Assembly: GCF_030247185.1 (NCBI RefSeq)
Contig: NC_080572.1
Location: 84,054,935 to 84,118,934, forward strand
Length of the DNA: 64,000 nucleotides
Source: Malaya genurostris
Lineage: Eukaryota > Arthropoda > Insecta > Diptera > Culicidae
Reading direction: 5' to 3'
In this document: in pieces, positions 44,119-52,942 of the stretch
How the letters are laid out: each line of letters starts with the position of its first letter
Numbering within the stretch: position 1 is the first letter of the stretch
Position numbers and translations under genes: made by a program
The notes under the pieces: generated by a model
The model's input: only the letters and a program-made list of their open reading frames with translations
What the model was told of the DNA's origin: nothing
Database searches by the model: none

Positions 44119-44639
44119 CATTGCTGGAGAGCACGCACAGACTGATGTGTCTTCCCATGATCACGCGTACCGTACGGTATCTGGAGACGCAGCCTGTGTG
44201 GTGGCGTGCAGGACGTGGAGTGCTACGATATGCGGAGGGACAGGAATGCCCGTAAGACTGCCAACGCAGCTTCCCTACGCGAGTGGCAAAGGAAATGGGA
44301 CAGCTCAACCAAGGGCAGGTGGCTACATCGGCTCATTTTAAGAGTCTCCGGATGAATCGACAGACCCCACGGCGAAATAAACTTTGGCCTGACGGAAGAA
44401 CACGTCCTGTTTGCCTGTCTCCGCTTTGCGACACAAACGAATGGTCTACTGGATGTATATGGCAGAGAAACTACACCAGAGAACCTAGTCCATAAGATGT
44501 GCCATAGTGAGGAGAACTGGAACGCAGTGTCGACCGCGACTTTCCAGATCGCGGGCATCTTGCAGTGGAATTGGAGCGCGGACAAACCGGCAGCCGCGAC
44601 CGCCGGCCGCTAAAGAGGGATCTGCGAACAAGCGACGAT

Positions 44640-45450
44640 TCGGGAGTTTTTCCGTTGTCTGGGAACTCTCCGTCGGTGTAGTCTAAATCCTTCTCCGGGG
44701 ATTAGACGAGTAGATTGCGACGTAACCGCGATATGGATCGTCGGGGCGCCAGTGAACCGGAAACCATCCTCCAACCGGAATCACTGGAGCGACCCAGGCA
44801 TCCTGCCATTCGAACCGTTCACGGGTATCGGAAGCAACGGTTACGGGAGAACTTCCATCGTCGGAGAATTTTTCGCCGATATATGCTAGATCATTCGTCG
44901 GGGCACCAGTGAGCCGGAAGCTATGCTCCAACCGGAATCACCGGATCGACATCGGCACTCCTTCGAGTGTCCCGTGTGGCGAAACACGAGATTCGCTGTT
45001 GGGAGAAACTCTTTCGTCGGAGAGCTATCCGTCGGTGTAGTTTAGATCCTTTGACAGGGATTAGATGAGTAGATTGCAACGTAGCTCCGGAAGTCATCCT
45101 CCAATCGGAATCACTGGACCGACCCAGGCATCCTGTCGTTCGAACCGTTCATGGATTTCGGGACCGTCGGTCCCGGGGAAACTTCCATCGTCGGGGAACT
45201 TTGCCGTCGGTGCTGGGTAGATCCATCGTCGGGGATTAGCCGAGTAGTTCGTGACGTAGGTCGTCGAGGCGTCAGCGAATCGGAAGCCAATCTCCTACCG
45301 GAATCGTCGGACCGACCTCGACATCCTCCTGGTCGATCTCTTGTAGCGAAACGAGTGGCTCAAAGTCGAGAGATAAATGGTCCAAAAGTAGGAGAGAACG
45401 ACGCAGACGTCCATGGCGATGCATCAGGCCGGGTAGTGTGTTTTGAGCAC
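44640..45450 (+). repeat. R1 3' untranslated tandem repeats, copy 1
   Basis: GC-rich diverged tandem units of about 160-200 bp. Each has a phrase like GGGGCGCCAGTGAACCGGAA, then CTCCAACCGGAATCACTGGA and GACCCAGGCATCC, for example at about 44738, 44899, 45080 and 45266. A tail to 45600 ends in the A run. Relatives occur at 50346-50890 and 58427-58560. Several open frames across them are by-products of high GC and are not genes. Confidence 0.85.
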
Positions 45451-45608
45451 CGATAGCCTTCCACCCCGAAGTAATACCTAACGGTAGTTGCGGAGAGATA
45501 GGGTTGGAGATCCAAGATGTTTTAGTGGATAGTTCCAATTATACAGTGGTTGCCCTGTGGAGAGTCCTACATTCTGTGCGTGAATGCATTTCACCTTGTT
45601 AAAAAAAA

Positions 45609-46699
45609 CCCTGTATTTCCGGAACCGTCTGTTAGCTCTGCATGAAATTCAACATCTACTTATGGAAACATAATACTTTTCATTTGAATCTGAGTTTGTG
45701 AAGATCGTTCTAACCTTCTAGTTTCTGAGAAGTTGAAGTAATTTCCGGTTTGGATCACACGAGAACTTTACCGGTATTTCAGGAATCAAGAAAGATGATC
45801 CGGTATACCCAAAGTAAACGTATTTGGTCATGCACTACCCATACTTGCCTAATTGCAGAATTATACGGTTATTTGAATGTATTTGGCTCGATTTTTTCGT
45901 GTCATGCACAGTTCGGATAAATCTTGTGATTTTACATCTCATAAGATGCACATAAATGGAGCGTCGTATTTCACACAAATTTACATTCAAGAACATGTAA
46001 ATTTGTGTGATTACATTACTTGAAATCGAATGAAATAAAGAAAACAAAAGATCGATAAAAACAGAGCGACTTGAACCGAGTAACATTTGATCACAAAGCA
46101 CTTAGGTTAATCGACTGAACCATAGAATATTTGATACAAACAAATCCATACAGCGGCACTTGATAGCCGAGTGCAAATTACATTCGGAACCTGTAAAATT
46201 CTGTACGAGTGGAATATAGCGTCATTTGAAAAATTAAGTAGTTATGAATTGCATCGTTTGGAGAATTATATCACCTGTAAAAATCATATTTTTTTTCTGT
46301 GTGTATAAAAACACGCTCCCGAAAATTGTTACACTTATCAGCCTGTAATTTCGGAAGCGGAAGTCGTATCCGGATCAAACGCGGTAGCGTATATGGGATT
46401 GCATTTGATTTGAACCTAAGGTTGTGAAATTTGGATGAGCAGTCTTTGAGAAAATCGAGTGAACTTTTTCAATTCATTTTGAACATTTTACCCCGTCATT
46501 GTGGAACCAGAAATCGGATCCATATAAAATTCAATTGCCGGCTATGGAACTATGGAGTCTGAGTTGAAGAAAATCTGTGAAAAAAATCTTTTTTCATTTT
46601 TTCGCACATTTCACCCCGTTACTCCCGAACCGGAGGTTCGATCCGAATAAAATTCAATAGCAGACTATGGGACCCAGAGAACTACAGCAAGGTAATAGA
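45609..46699. repeat. degenerate 150-bp repeats
   Basis: Decayed monomers read as 'ccggaaccgtctgttagc' (45617), 'tttcggaagcggaagtcg' (about 46348), 'gtggaaccagaaatcggatcc' (about 46500) and 'cccgaaccggaggttcgatcc' (about 46623). The first is the displaced right half of the unit hit by R1. No coding region. Confidence 0.7.
45971..46010. repeat. perfect 16-bp-stem hairpin
   Basis: TCACACAAATTTACAT (45971-45986) and its exact reverse complement (45995-46010) enclose the 8-base loop TCAAGAAC. It resembles a short foldback or structured site. No T tract for transcription end follows. Confidence 0.85.
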
Positions 46700-47070
46700 T
46701 TCTCTTGTCTCTTGTTTAATATTACTTTGGAAGGTGTGATTCGAAGAGCAGGAATGGACACGATCTTCCGAAAGTCTGACCAGCTATTCGTGCAGCTTCA
46801 CTGACGACTTTAATATTCAATCATAGAGAAGATAAACATCGGACTGAAAGCCGGAAATTGGCGTATCGGACTGACAATTAATGCGTCGAAAACAAAATAC
46901 ATGAGAGGAAGAGCATTACGCCTTCCTCCGCTCCCTATTGAGCTAAAGTTGTACGACTGTGATTGGCTTCGCATGTCATTGAGATGCCGAACTGTAATCC
47001 GGTGAAAATGGTTCTTGAATCTGATCCGGCCAACCGAGAATAGTATGTCTCAGTCTAACAATGATCTGTA
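46700..47070 (+). pseudogene. RTE-clade reverse transcriptase fragment
   Basis: Readable pieces are IRRAGMDT, TIFRKSDQL, then after a deletion NIGLKAGNWRIGLTINASKTKYM and a CDWLRMS stretch. These match the palm-to-thumb region of RTE-clade elements, where a catalytic FADD would fall inside the deleted part. Frames are broken and no ends were found. Confidence 0.7.
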
Positions 47071-47097
47071 CCCGGAGAGAAATGAATTAAAAAAAAT

Positions 47098-47215
47098 TGC
47101 ATGGCTAGTACTACGATCCTACTGACACTAAGAACCCTTCCAGGTTGAAACTCGAACATACTACAACTGGATTGTAAGAACAGCGCTCTATGCATTGAAC
47201 TGCCAAATCGGGTTG
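47098..47215 (-). mobile_element. tRNA-like SINE, second family, diverged copy
   Basis: Matches the element at 39963-40085 over its full length with perhaps 80% identity by eye, in the same orientation. The tail 'gcatggctagtacta' and the head 'gccaaatcgggttg' are both kept. The box B is eroded (CTCGAACA on plus). Confidence 0.72.
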
Positions 47216-47434
47216 CAACACATATTTGTTTCAAACAAACAAGCTCTAGTTCTCAATTCAGATTTAATCGATGATATTTTGGTTTGAAACAAACACATTG
47301 CTGGAAGAAACAAGAGATAGTTCTTGGGTTCGTTCTGTTGTTATCAAGTTTAACGATCTTTTCGAACTGTGTGTTTTGTAGAGGCCGATTCAAATGACTT
47401 GATTTTTACTTGTGTTCATGCGTACTATATCTAC
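47216..47434. other. no gene; 3' flank of chitin-binding gene 2
   Basis: AT-rich, nothing recognised. A short direct repeat 'ttgtttcaaacaaac' / 'ggtttgaaacaaacac' is present near 47227 and 47281 in palindromic form. Confidence 0.4.
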
Positions 47435-47440
47435 TTTATT
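47435..47440 (-). terminator. poly(A) signal of chitin-binding gene 2
   Basis: AATAAA on the minus strand, 53 bp beyond the stop codon at 47493-47495. Confidence 0.75.
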
Positions 47441-47492
47441 TTTTCGTGGTCAATCTATGAGTTGATACAAAGCAATCATCTCGTGTCCAGAA

Positions 47493-48320
47493 TTAAACGC
47501 AATACGACAGCGTCTGATTGAATATCCTACCAGCAGGGCATCTCTTCAGATTAGCCACCGGCCGACCATTGACGATTGCGCACTGATAATAGGTAGCCGG
47601 GTCGTTAGAGTTGGCAAAATTTCCTTGTCCGGGACAGCTATACACACAGGATTTAGTTCTCATGTCGAATGTTGCACGGTTGGGGCATTGATATATATTC
47701 GTTGAAGTGACCTGCCCGTTTACCACTGTACACAGCGCGTAGTACTGACGTGAATTTCCATAGTAAACGAAGCCAGTGGTGACGCCGCATTGAATCCTAA
47801 CGCAGGTATTAGCATTTCCAGCTCGACACATGTGCGTTGCGAGGTTAAAGTTGGTTCCCGCTGGACATTTGTAGACATCCGATACATTTCCCACTTTGAG
47901 GCAGACGTGATAAATGGTGCAGTCGGGATCTGAGATCGGTACATTTTACTCAATCATTACCTTTAAATATGTTTACTGGTACTAACCTGGAAGAACCCCG
48001 ACCGAGGAGCATGTGATAGGGCCAGGTTCAGATGTGCAACTAGGGGCTGGTGTATCGAGACAGCTAGATTGTCCTTCACCAGGGTTGCAGTAAGGAAACT
48101 CGCTGTCGCATGGAATCGTCGCTGCTGGGTTGCCACAAAAAGCAAGTGTATTGCAATCTGAGCAATAAAACATTTTATTTTCTCCCGGGTTACAAGTATC
48201 CAAAGCTGGGACTTCTTCCGGCGAGCTGACGACTTTGACACCCGGAACGTCAAGCTGAGCTTGCGTCACGACGACGGCACGGGCAAGCGAAAGAAACAGC
48301 GAAATAATCAGGCCTTTCAT
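47493..48320 (-). CDS. secreted multi-domain chitin-binding protein (peritrophin-like), gene 2
   Basis: Two exons: 48320-47987 and 47929-47493, with a 57-bp intron (GTTAGT...CTCAG, phase 1) inside the second module. The spliced product has 256 residues. The signal peptide is residues 1-21 (MKGLIISLFLSLARAVVV). Four cysteine modules lie at Cys43-Cys87, Cys104-Cys146, Cys159-Cys206 and Cys210-Cys255. The second is a good type-2 chitin-binding domain (PDPDCTIYHVC, YKCPAGTNFNLATHMC) that exists only when the intron is removed. The third and fourth keep CPNRATFD and CPAGRIFN blocks. The start is the ATG at 48320, 20 bases after a predicted initiator. Same module order as the gene at 29209-30128, so they are paralogues about 18 kb apart on the same strand. 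Expected in peritrophic matrix, cuticle or saliva; which one cannot be read from sequence. Confidence 0.92.
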
Positions 48321-48337
48321 CGTGACCACGAACCGTT

Positions 48338-48375
48338 ACTGAGCATCCCACTCTGAATGGCATCGTCATTTTATA
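48338..48375 (-). promoter_or_regulatory. core promoter of chitin-binding gene 2
   Basis: TATAAAA at 48375-48369 and the arthropod initiator TCAGT at 48342-48338 (A at 48340), about 35 bp from TATA start to initiator. The predicted leader is 20 bases. Confidence 0.78.
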
Positions 48376-48379
48376 GTTC

Positions 48380-49550
48380 AAGATATGCAGTTTCGTAGAA
48401 ACCAAGTAATGAAATGATCCCTATGGTGTTCGGTATGATTACTGGGATCAAGATAAAAGTGACTTCAAAGTAATCAGTGTCAGCTGGAGAAGTTGTGCAG
48501 GAAAACGTGTACACACGTAGTTCTTGGGAACAGTATACTAACAGTTATTCAGTTAGTGTGAATTATATAAATGGTATTAATTGTCCTTAAATTCAGTACA
48601 ACACTTTTCACGTTTTGTGTTCGTTCATGACTAACTAAACTGAATTGTTATTTACCAGAAACTATTTCTAGATTCGGAGGCGTTATGTGAAGGAACAAAA
48701 TACAAAATAAACTATTCAATATCTTCTCGAAACTCAACATTGGGTTGGTGGAATGTGATCCCCTAGTTCTAAGAAACGTTTACTTAGTATTTGGAAACGA
48801 TCCTAACATCGTACTGTTTGACGTACGTGTTCATAACTTAGGGGATTTAATTCTGCCCGGGCTAACGTTGGCCAGATAACAGATTGTACAGTTAAACACG
48901 AAGAAGTTCGAACCGTAAATTTGCAAATATATTTAATATTAAAGGCACGAAAATATGGATATATTACATAATTTTTTCTACAACCCCTAAGAATAGACTT
49001 AGAGTTTCCATTAGCCCAGATAGTGTCTCGGCTATCAGCATATTTGTAATTACGTATTTAGTCCTAATTTCAACAAAATAATATTCGAAGCTTGTCAAAA
49101 CCACAGAAAACACATTTTCATCCAATTATCGAATTTCATTCGGTGGTTCGTTGAACATTGAACGGCTTTAACTTCTCAACTGTCAGAAGGGGGGAAATGA
49201 CTGCATCGGGTAAGCCGATCCTAATTCTTGCCATTTGACATACAGTTTCCGGACTCCAAAGGGAAGGTCCTTAATTAATTCGAGTTTCCTTCGTTTGTGG
49301 AAAGGTCGGAGAGCAGACCGCGTCGAGTAGTGTTTACTATATTCATTGATTTTGGTACGAAACATGTAGTGTTAGTTTTCGTAAAGTGTACTAACGTTTT
49401 ACTTCCTTTGTAGCTCGACATTAAATTACATTTTAGTTATTTATTTGCTGAAAGTGTTCTGCTTGTGCTTGATAAAACAAATTCAGAAAGGTAGGTAAAA
49501 TTATATATTGAAATGGTAAATGAAACAGTTGGTTAATTTGGTTCTCGTTG
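48380..49550. other. no gene seen
   Basis: Upstream region of chitin-binding gene 2 and further AT-rich DNA. Short frames at 49183-49365 and 49433-49624 (minus) show no domain. Nothing else is supported. Confidence 0.4.
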
Positions 49551-50345
49551 AACAGAAACCTGTTCGACAGATGGTATATTTCGGGCGCAACGTTCCGACT
49601 GAGCCGTGGTGATTCGATCCACAAACGAACCGCCGGGAGTTAACCCAAACGCCGGACCGGCACTCGGCGAGTTCGCAGTGTCCCGTAGACGCACGCCATC
49701 ACACTCTACGTCAATCAAGTTTAACCGACCACTCGAGTCATCCCTGGCGCATGCGGCAAACATTGAGGGCGCTCTGTTTGCATGCTGAATGTTCGCTGGA
49801 CACTAAACTCTGCCACATCAATATCAGCCCTGCCCGAACGTCGCCAACGCCGCTACTGCCGTAGTCGTTATTACACTGCTGAAGCAAACCCTGCGCGCAG
49901 GTATGTTAATATTAGTGTAATGGCCATACACGTGTTTAGTTGAGAACCATACTGTCATTCAGTAAAAACCATTCAAGCGAAGAGGTTGTGTTTCGATTAT
50001 ACTGGCTCGTGAGTTGACGGCTGCAGGTAGTTAAAACTGCTGGTGCTAATCACCAAGGCAATATTCGGGGCGTTTCCCGACTGGAACGCTAGCAACGAAG
50101 ACGATCCCGTTCATACGCACATAGGTAGAGTAACAGAGGTGCCATCGCATAAAGGTGCGAAGACGAAGGGGTGCAAAGGCACAGAGGTACTACAGCAACC
50201 CAGTGCTGATCTACCAGGTACCAGAATTTGTACGCTGCGTAGGATCGAAAGAGACGACATATATCGTGAGGTGCTACACTACAAGCATCACATTAAATCG
50301 AAATCAAAAGCTATAGCGCTAGTCGCGTACAACCGTAGTAGGTTC
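49551..50345. other. GC-richer stretch of unknown nature, joined to an R1 tail
   Basis: Base composition rises sharply here and stays high into the R1 3' repeats at 50346. No reverse transcriptase motif is readable. The join at about 50343 (GAGGGATC) coincides with the point just after the R1 stop codon in copy 1 (44615-44622). It may be the 5' region of an R1 relative brought next to its 3' end by an internal deletion, or unrelated DNA. The frame at 50043-50381 has no recognisable domain. Confidence 0.3.
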
Positions 50346-50890
50346 AAGAGGGATCAGCGAATAAACGTCGGAGTAGTCTAGATCCTTCGTCGGGGACTAG
50401 ACGAGTAGATCGTGGCGTAATACCGCTAGGATCGTCGGGGCGCCAGTGAACCGGAAGCTATCCTCCAACCGGAATTACTAGATCGACCCAGGCATCCTCT
50501 CGGTCGGGCGTTGACGGGTATCGAAAGCGTCGATTTCGGGAGAACCTCCTTCGTCGGGGAACTATTCGTCGATGTAGGCTAGATCCTTCGGCGGGGGCTA
50601 GTCGAGTAGTCGCCACAACACCGATTCGAGTCGTCGAGGCGCCAGCGAACCGGAAGTCGTGCTCCAACCGGAATCGTGGGACTGACCTCGGCACTCCATC
50701 GGGTGTCTCGTGTGGTGTTAGAGAGGACTCGGTGTCGGGAGAATCTCCTTCGCCGGGGAACTCTCCGTCGGAGTAGTCTAGATCCTTTGTCGGGGACTAG
50801 ATGAGTAGATCGTCGCGTGGTACCGTTAGGATCGTCTGAGCGCCAGTGAACCGGAAGTCAAGCTCCAACCGGAATCATTGGATCGATTTA
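50346..50890 (+). repeat. R1 3' untranslated tandem repeats, copy 2, left part
   Basis: Three diverged units with GCGCCAGTGAACCGGAAG at about 50440, 50638 and 50838, spaced about 196-200 bp. The array is cut in the phrase 'gatcgattta-ggca' by the LTR element and resumes at 58423 with 'ggcatcttctcagtcggg'. In copy 1 the uninterrupted order is GACCCAGGCATCC. Confidence 0.85.
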
Positions 50891-50894
50891 GGCA

Positions 50895-51179
50895 AGTTAC
50901 ATTTGTTTGATTGATTTCGAAGTTTTTAAAAAAATACAAACGCGTGTTGCTTCGACGAGACCTGCGAACTTAATGAATGTCGTTCGTTTTATTTAGCGTA
51001 ATTGAACCTAACTTCTGGAATCTAACTGCTGACCAAGCTACTCGTGACCGGGTGTCGCTGATGTTGTAGTCGTCCGGTGTTGCTGATCGGGTTATTATCG
51101 ACTGCGTTCAAAACCGCTTGCAAGGCAGATTCCGAATTGTACATGCATTTAGGTTGTGTTGAATTCCGTTCGGTTAACT
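50895..51179 (-). repeat. 3' LTR
   Basis: 285 bp, differing from the other LTR only at two bases (in CTTG(C/T)AAGG and GAAT(T/A)CCG). Confidence 0.95.
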
Positions 51180-51192
51180 CGTCCCTCCTTAA
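51180..51192 (-). promoter_or_regulatory. polypurine tract of the LTR element
   Basis: On the minus strand AAGGAGGGACG directly precedes the 3' LTR, the expected place for plus-strand primer formation. It is short and interrupted by one C. Confidence 0.6.
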
Positions 51193-51275
51193 GATATCAA
51201 ACCGTCCCGGTTTGTTGCTAGGTTGTATGGTACTTGTTGAACTAGAGTTGCTGATGTTTGAGTTTTTACTTGTTC

Positions 51276-52851
51276 CTAATGGTCAATGGTTAATCCTTCG
51301 GGATTTTGGTTTTTTGGTTTGAAGACCATTATTTTCTGGAGAGATTTCTTCTTCATAGTTAGCATAACTATTACTCCGAATATGATGCAAACGCTGGACA
51401 AGGTTAGTGAAGTGTATGTTTGTGCTTCTTGCTTAGAAGAAAAATCCTCTAGAAAGTGTCTATTTTTGATGTGTAGTTCTTCGAGTTTAATGATGGGCTC
51501 GAAGTGGGTCTCTTTTATGGTTAGCCCGTCCAGAGGCAATACGATTGGTGATTCGATTATGGTTAATTCGGTATTTTCGAATTTAGAGCCATTGATGGCA
51601 ACGGAACAGTTATGATACTCAATCAGGAATGTTCCAGTTAGTTTTCGGGTTGATAATCCACATGTTGTCTGGAGGTTTGTTGCTGTTATGTTTTTTAAGA
51701 TGATGTGGTTTCTTGAGATTGATTTTATTTCGGTTGGTTTAGTAACGTCGGTGAATGTACAATTAGCGGAGAAGCCTTGAAGTACTTTTGAAAAGCAGGT
51801 ATCTCCTGTGACATCTAGTAGGTTGTCCGGTGAACAAATGTTGTTGGTTAGTATTTGGCGGCATTTCCTGATGATGAAGTACGTAGTAGATTTCTTCTGC
51901 ATGGCTAGAGTCGACGGTAGCTTGATGACTTTATTCCCTACTACTAATGGTTCTAAAATGAAGTTATTATACATTGAATTTTCTATAAATGGGATTGATA
52001 CAATGAATATGATTTTGGTTTTGTTATAATATGCTGATAGTTCTAAATAATCGTAAGTTTCCTCTTCGTTAGATAAGAATATTCCCCTTTCTTCTAATTT
52101 CATAGTGGCGAATTCAATTTCTTTTGTAGAGAGGATATGTTTAGAGATGATTTTTAGTTTGGCAAATTTGACGGCTTCGGCTATGTCTTCTAGATGAGTT
52201 TTAAGTTGATCAAGATTGAAATTAATTCTAAAGGTTTCCTGGATAAGTATAAAGTTTTTCTTAACTTCATTTTCGTAACGTGCTACGATAATATTTCTTT
52301 TTGTTTGATTGAGTTGGCTGTCTAATTCGAGAATTATTTTATTGATCCTATTCTGTAGTTGTATATTGATTTGCAGTTGCTCATTATTTTCGTTAATCAG
52401 TATTTTGTTACTAACTTGAAGGTTTCGGATGGTCTGTGATATTTCGATAAGGTCGTTGTTGTCTAGATTACCCGTTATTCCCTTTATACCTGTGCCCACA
52501 AAATTTAGTAGTCCACGTTTGGTTCTAATTTTTGGATAAAGGCTTTCAAAAATCTGTACTTGACTGCTAAATTTTGAGTGTAAGGTAATTGTCATTGTGC
52601 TGAAATTTCTCAAAGTTTTCGAGTCCTTTGATGTTGGTGAGAAGTTTCCTGAAAATGGGTTCGTACCTTTCGAGGTCAATTATGTGAAAGAGTTGATGTT
52701 CTCCCAGTTTCAAGAAGCTTCTTCCGTCTTGTAAGGTGAGGAGTCCGGGATTTTTGTCCAGGTTGGTGATGCGGATGGATTGGGAACTTGTGGTTGGTGA
52801 GGCGTGAATAAAGCACAGGGTGAGGATAAGGATTGCTTGGTTTGGATTCAT
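51276..52851 (-). pseudogene. errantivirus-like envelope (F-type) gene, frameshifted
   Basis: An envelope glycoprotein gene carried by an insect LTR element. It starts at the ATG at 52851 with a signal peptide (ILILTLCFIHASPTTS). That frame ends at 52567, while the rest continues in another frame down to 51276; the two frames overlap between 52679 and 52567, so one indel separates them. The second frame shows a furin-type site (RTKR, about 52526-52515) followed by a hydrophobic Gly-rich segment typical of the F-protein fusion peptide, a long helical region, a Cys-rich part (CRQILTNNICSPDNLL) and a C-terminal membrane span (SLTLSSVCIIFGVIVMLTM, near 51400). This is the layout of insect errantivirus Env. 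The break removes a continuous product. Confidence 0.88.
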
Positions 52852-52942
52852 CTGAAATTAAAAGAACGGGTATATTATTTGTTAGATTCCTTGTGATGGC
52901 CGTGTGGTTTACGCTTCTCCTGTGGGTAAGAGAAATTTACAG

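Larger units (their letters stand above)
40271..44613 (+). pseudogene. R1-clade ORF2, reverse transcriptase to C-terminus, in three pieces
   Basis: Piece 1 (40271-40701) carries ITAGVPQGSILGPLLWN, the catalytic FADDITLAVYGES and VEDWLRSRKLQLAHHKTE, then a shifted frame with DDKLSFGKHVEYAYKRAS and ALSRMMANSS. Piece 2 (42468-42575) continues RRLPAGVTASILRYGSPVW exactly where piece 1 stops, once the Transib element and one CGCCG are discounted. Piece 3 (44124-44613) gives HRLMCL, YRTVSGDAACVVA, REWQRKWDSSTKGRW, a Cys-poor remnant of the C-terminal zinc region, and PENLVHKMCHSEENWN to the TAA at 44611-44613. The order and motifs are those of the R1 clade, which lacks RNase H here. Besides the two insertions there are several frameshifts and stops. 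Confidence 0.88.
40271..45608 (+). mobile_element. R1-clade non-LTR retrotransposon, 5'-truncated, interrupted twice
   Basis: Starts inside the reverse transcriptase and ends with a short A run at 45601-45608. CCCTGTACTTCC (40259-40270) and CCCTGTATTTCC (45609-45620) flank it as a 12-bp duplication with one mismatch. The target is a unit of the dispersed 150-bp repeat (CCCTGTANTTCCGGAACC). The coding region is split by Transib-like elements at 40702-42462 and 42576-44118. About 830 bp of tandem repeats form the 3' untranslated region. R1 relatives that insert outside rDNA are common in mosquitoes. Confidence 0.9.

Noticed and set aside
44093..45538. Several open frames of 70-120 codons on both strands
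   Set aside because: They are shadows of the R1 C-terminal coding region or of its GC-rich 3' repeats.
48329..48329. Upstream start for chitin-binding gene 2, three codons before the chosen ATG
   Set aside because: That codon is GTG; the ATG at 48320 follows the predicted initiator at a normal distance and begins a proper signal peptide.
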